This document shows, piece by piece, positions 5,603 to 7,341 of a stretch of DNA of 7,341 nucleotides (position 1 is its first letter; each line of letters opens with the position of its first letter). The stretch is from Bradyrhizobium sp. (GTDB lineage Bacteria; Pseudomonadota; Alphaproteobacteria; Rhizobiales; Xanthobacteraceae): the NCBI GenBank assembly GCA_028290305.1, contig JAQGKC010000102.1:1-7341 (forward strand), read 5' to 3'. Below the pieces are notes generated by a model. The model ran no database searches. It was not told where the DNA came from and saw nothing but the letters and a program-made list of their open reading frames with translations. Position numbers and translations under genes: made by a program.

Positions 5603-5815
5603 TTACCCCTTCAACCCTCGCTCGCGCTCAATGAATTTCATGGCTAGTCGGAGGCAGTCTGTGAAAAGTGCGAAACGAAGCGCCAGAGGTGCGGAACTTT
5701 GTGGTAGGCGAGCGTCATAGCAGTGTTCATGCTGGCCCTTGCGGACGAACGAGCGACCCACTGCATTGATGAAGCCGATTCCGGCGATTGCATAGCTGAC
5801 CACATCAGCAATCAC
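5603..5815 (-). CDS. Small membrane-associated protein overlapping the DUF1127 gene (70 residues)
   Basis: From a GTG at 5815 the product begins with a hydrophobic segment, VVSYAIAGIGFINAVGRSFV (about residues 5-24), which could span the membrane. A polar part with KGQHEHCYDARLPQSSAP follows, then a second semi-hydrophobic helix, ALRFALFTDCLRLAMKFIER near 46-65. The start overlaps the end of the DUF1127 gene by 11 bases and has GAGG six to seven bases ahead, so coupled translation is likely. I do not recognise a named family. The coherent amphipathic helices and the overlap make it more likely real than a shadow frame, but the GTG start and lack of a known motif keep the confidence moderate. 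Confidence 0.5.
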   Translation of the reverse strand: MIADVVSYAIAGIGFINAVGRSFVRKGQHEHCYDARLPQSSAPLALRFALFTDCLRLAMKFIERERGLKG

Positions 5816-6038
5816 GGCAGTACCTCACGACCTGCTCAATCTGCGACCGCTGAGGAATGCCGATATCCCGCAATGTCCGGTCATCGAGTTTCGCCAAGGC
5901 AGCGACGGCCTTTTTGATCTCTCGCTCCCGGCGCCCGCGCTCGGCGAGCATCGTCCGAAGACTGCCCGCAGACGTGGTTAGCGTTCGCTGATAGGCGCCC
6001 AACGAAGGCGACGAAGAGGATTGGCGTTTCGGAAACAT
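5805..6038 (-). CDS. DUF1127 (YjiS-like) small protein (77 residues)
   Basis: The C-terminal half carries the hallmark of DUF1127: AALAKLDDRTLRDIGIPQR followed by SQIEQVVRY, about residues 44-71, with the conserved L-x2-L-x-D-x3-L-x-DIGI-x-R core. The N-terminal 40 residues are Ser/Thr/Arg-rich and not conserved as far as I can tell. DUF1127 proteins are abundant small proteins of Alpha- and Gammaproteobacteria; some act as RNA-binding regulators or in phosphate, carbon or stress responses, but the role of this one cannot be read from sequence. The ATG at 6038 is preferred over an in-frame TTG at 6056. The end overlaps the 70-residue gene by 11 bases, and two palindromes lie 75-120 bases upstream. 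Confidence 0.85.
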   Translation of the reverse strand: MFPKRQSSSSPSLGAYQRTLTTSAGSLRTMLAERGRREREIKKAVAALAKLDDRTLRDIGIPQRSQIEQVVRYCRDC

Positions 6039-6112
6039 ACAATTCTCGCTGAACAAGCGCGAAGCTTTGACGACTGGCAGTTACGGGATCATCACAGGCG
6101 TGGACAATACGG

Positions 6113-6124
6113 TTACGGCCGTAA
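6113..6124. promoter_or_regulatory. Perfect 12-bp palindrome upstream of the DUF1127 gene
   Basis: TTACGGCCGTAA is identical on both strands. It lies 75 bases upstream of the DUF1127 start, in a stretch without genes, where an operator would be expected. No regulator can be assigned from the sequence. Confidence 0.35.
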
Positions 6125-6138
6125 TTTCGCGGCGCCAC

Positions 6139-6158
6139 ATTCTAATCATTTTTAGAAT
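6139..6158. promoter_or_regulatory. AT-rich inverted repeat upstream of the DUF1127 gene
   Basis: ATTCTAA and TTAGAAT form a perfect 7-bp inverted repeat separated by six bases, about 100 bases upstream of the DUF1127 start. The half-sites TTCTAA and TTAGAA resemble those in rhizobial iron-control elements bound by Irr, but their order is reversed and the spacing differs as I remember it, so that link is only a possibility. Confidence 0.35.
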
Positions 6159-6266
6159 GGCTCAACGCACCCGCCAATTGATGACCAAGAGATCACGTTG
6201 CAAATGCGACGACGCCGGTCAGCTTCGCCGATATGCGGATGTGGCGACCATGAAGCGGCGCTGTGA

Positions 6267-6546
6267 AATATCACCCTAGCTCTCGAACGTTGGGGAGAGG
6301 CCGAGCACGACTTCTTTCGGGAGTATGAGCGAATCGCCTTTCCGATTCATATTGACGACATAATTGGCGAACCACATGACATCGTCGGCGACGGCGTAAC
6401 GTTTGCCGCGCGGTTGGAGCGCATCGCCGAACCGGGCGGAACCCGTATTTCGTCTTCCGCCTCAGGTTTGCGGCAAGTTCGCGATGGAATTTGCCGATCT
6501 CGGCGAGTAGAGCCTCAAGAACGTCGCCCGTCACTTTTGTCGTGAT
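6267..6546 (+). pseudogene. Class III adenylate/guanylate cyclase domain remnant
   Basis: From 6267 the plus strand reads ALERWGEAEHDFFREYERIA, FPIHIDDIIGEPHDIVGDG and VTFAARLERIAEPGGTRIS. This is the core of a class III nucleotide cyclase, whose families carry RIGINLGDVI-x-E-x-DIYGDGVNVAARLE and LAEPGGICIS there. Homology continues in the next frame after about 6489 as FADLGE, a TAG at 6508-6510, and SLKNVAR, matching the usual DLGEQSLKNIARPV, so a frameshift and a Gln-to-stop change can be seen. A TGA at 6264-6266 closes the frame upstream and the N-terminal half of the domain, including the first metal-binding Asp, is missing. Such cyclases in rhizobia normally make cAMP and carry C-terminal repeats; this copy cannot work. 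Homology fades at about 6546, where the neighbouring gene's tail begins. Confidence 0.78.
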
Positions 6547-7341
6547 AGCTACAGGCCGCGAGAAGAGTTCGACGGATCGCTTCCAAGAGGCCAGGTATCG
6601 GTCGGTAACTCTGATGAACCATACGCAGCCGGCCATCGAACGTGCTGATGCCAATCGTCTGCCGACCGGCGGGAAGATTGGTCAACCCCACACCGCCTTG
6701 AGCGCCAAGGGTCCATAATCAACCGCAAGCGGCAGGACGCCGAGATTAGATATCACGGCGGAGCTTTGCGGTTGAGAACCAAAGAACTCACTGACCCTGT
6801 CATTCCCAGCGGTCGGCGGAAACTCAGCCGCTATCCATTGCAGCATTCCGGCCACCGCCGCGGGCGATCGCGCCGCCCGTAAGCAATCCACGACATCGCG
6901 CGCCTCGAGCCAGAGGGATTTTCGGCATGTGGCAGGAATCTCGAGCACGCCGGCGCCGAGAAAGACGCCGCAGGCGCTGCTTTCAACTCCGACGATCCTG
7001 CTCAAGTCCATGGGGCAGTGCAGTCTTACGGTATGAGGGTCGGAAGCTGGAACGTGACGCGAGGCGGCCGCGCAGATCGCGCCATGCACCGTTGATCCAT
7101 TCGCCTTGCAGCCTTGTATCAAGGAGGCGGTTTCTATCGGATTCCATTCCAGGGTCGTAATGTTCGCGGTGAACTTATCGGGCGATTGTGCTTTCGAATT
7201 GGTAGCAGCCCGGGACACACCGCCGCGTGGGAAGGTCGGATTTGGCTTGGAAATTGCGATCATCTCCTCGACGGGAGGAACGGGAGGCAATGCGTCAAGA
7301 TGCGAACCTGCGAGGGCGCTCATGAGATCATCAAGTATGCG
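6515..7341 (-). pseudogene. Condensation-domain acyltransferase, C-terminal part, frameshifted
   Basis: The frame enters from beyond the right edge (RILDDLMSALAG) and runs to a TGA at 6682. It contains ASLIQGCKANGSTVHGAICA, HCPMDLSRIVGVESSACGVF and SSAVISNLGVLPLAVDYGPL, typical of the C-terminal half of condensation-type acyltransferases (NRPS condensation, PapA and alcohol acetyltransferase relatives). The HHxxxD active-site motif belongs to the N-terminal half, outside the window. Past the TGA, the next frame continues LTNLPAGRQTIGISTFDGRL and MVHQSYRPIPGLLEAIRRTL to 6515, clearly the family's end, so a frameshift lies at the G-run 6686-6689 (minus strand) and may include a few lost codons. 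The M at 7323 is internal, not the start. If expressed, the product would lack about 50 C-terminal residues. The acyl substrate is unknown. Confidence 0.75.

Noticed and set aside
5367..5720. Plus-strand frame of 117 codons
   Set aside because: It runs antisense to the hydrolase N-terminus and the 70-residue gene and has no recognisable motif.
6271..6654. Minus-strand frame of 127 codons at the collision point
   Set aside because: It is antisense to the cyclase remnant and out of frame with the acyltransferase tail, both of which have real family matches.
1..7341. CRISPR array, rRNA genes, or an origin of replication
   Set aside because: No regularly spaced repeats, no rRNA-like sequence and no cluster of DnaA-box-like sites were seen on reading the window.

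Overview
The window looks like an accessory, decaying stretch of an alphaproteobacterial chromosome, most likely Bradyrhizobium or a close relative. The evidence is a close SbmA/BacA homologue, a DUF1127 protein, small secreted proteins of a type I associate with Bradyrhizobium, and short dispersed repeats of the GTAGGGTGGGCAAA and CGTCATTGCGAGG kind that I recall from those genomes. Taxonomy is from memory of protein style, not from a search.

Layout, left to right. Positions 20-1240 (minus) hold an intact peptide transporter, sbmA/bacA, bracketed by an inverted pair of a 14-base repeat. Positions 1241-1868 have no intact gene; they contain the N-terminal stub of an integrase-type transposase (1567-1662, minus) and several short repeats. 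At 1869-2123 (minus) lies a small exported protein. Positions 2222-3053 (minus) carry a tight operon of four tiny genes (38, 67, 75 and 91 codons) joined by ATGA and TGATG overlaps; the 38-codon gene is easily missed. Positions 3205-3824 (minus) hold a 90-residue unknown gene with a very strong Shine-Dalgarno, followed by a small exported protein cut by an in-frame TAA just after its signal peptide. After a gene-poor stretch with a possible 45-residue membrane peptide (4055-4192, minus) comes the C-terminal third of a dienelactone hydrolase on the plus strand (4198-4530). Positions 4805-5482 (minus) are an alpha/beta hydrolase of the haloalkane-dehalogenase type, broken by one stop and three single-base frameshifts. 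A DUF1127 gene and an overlapping small gene follow (5603-6038, minus), with two palindromes upstream. The right end is a tail-to-tail collision of two broken genes: a class III nucleotide cyclase remnant (plus, 6267 to about 6546) and the frameshifted C-terminal part of a condensation-domain acyltransferase (minus, 6515 to the window edge).

The genes do not form one pathway. The well-known families other than sbmA and DUF1127 are all broken, which suggests a site that accumulates and degrades inserted DNA. The best candidates for something undescribed are the overlapping four-gene micro-operon, the small exported proteins near the peptide transporter, and the DUF1127 two-gene unit with its upstream palindromes. 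Many of the lesions are one-base losses in or beside homopolymers, so sequencing error must be excluded before all of them are accepted as true pseudogenes.
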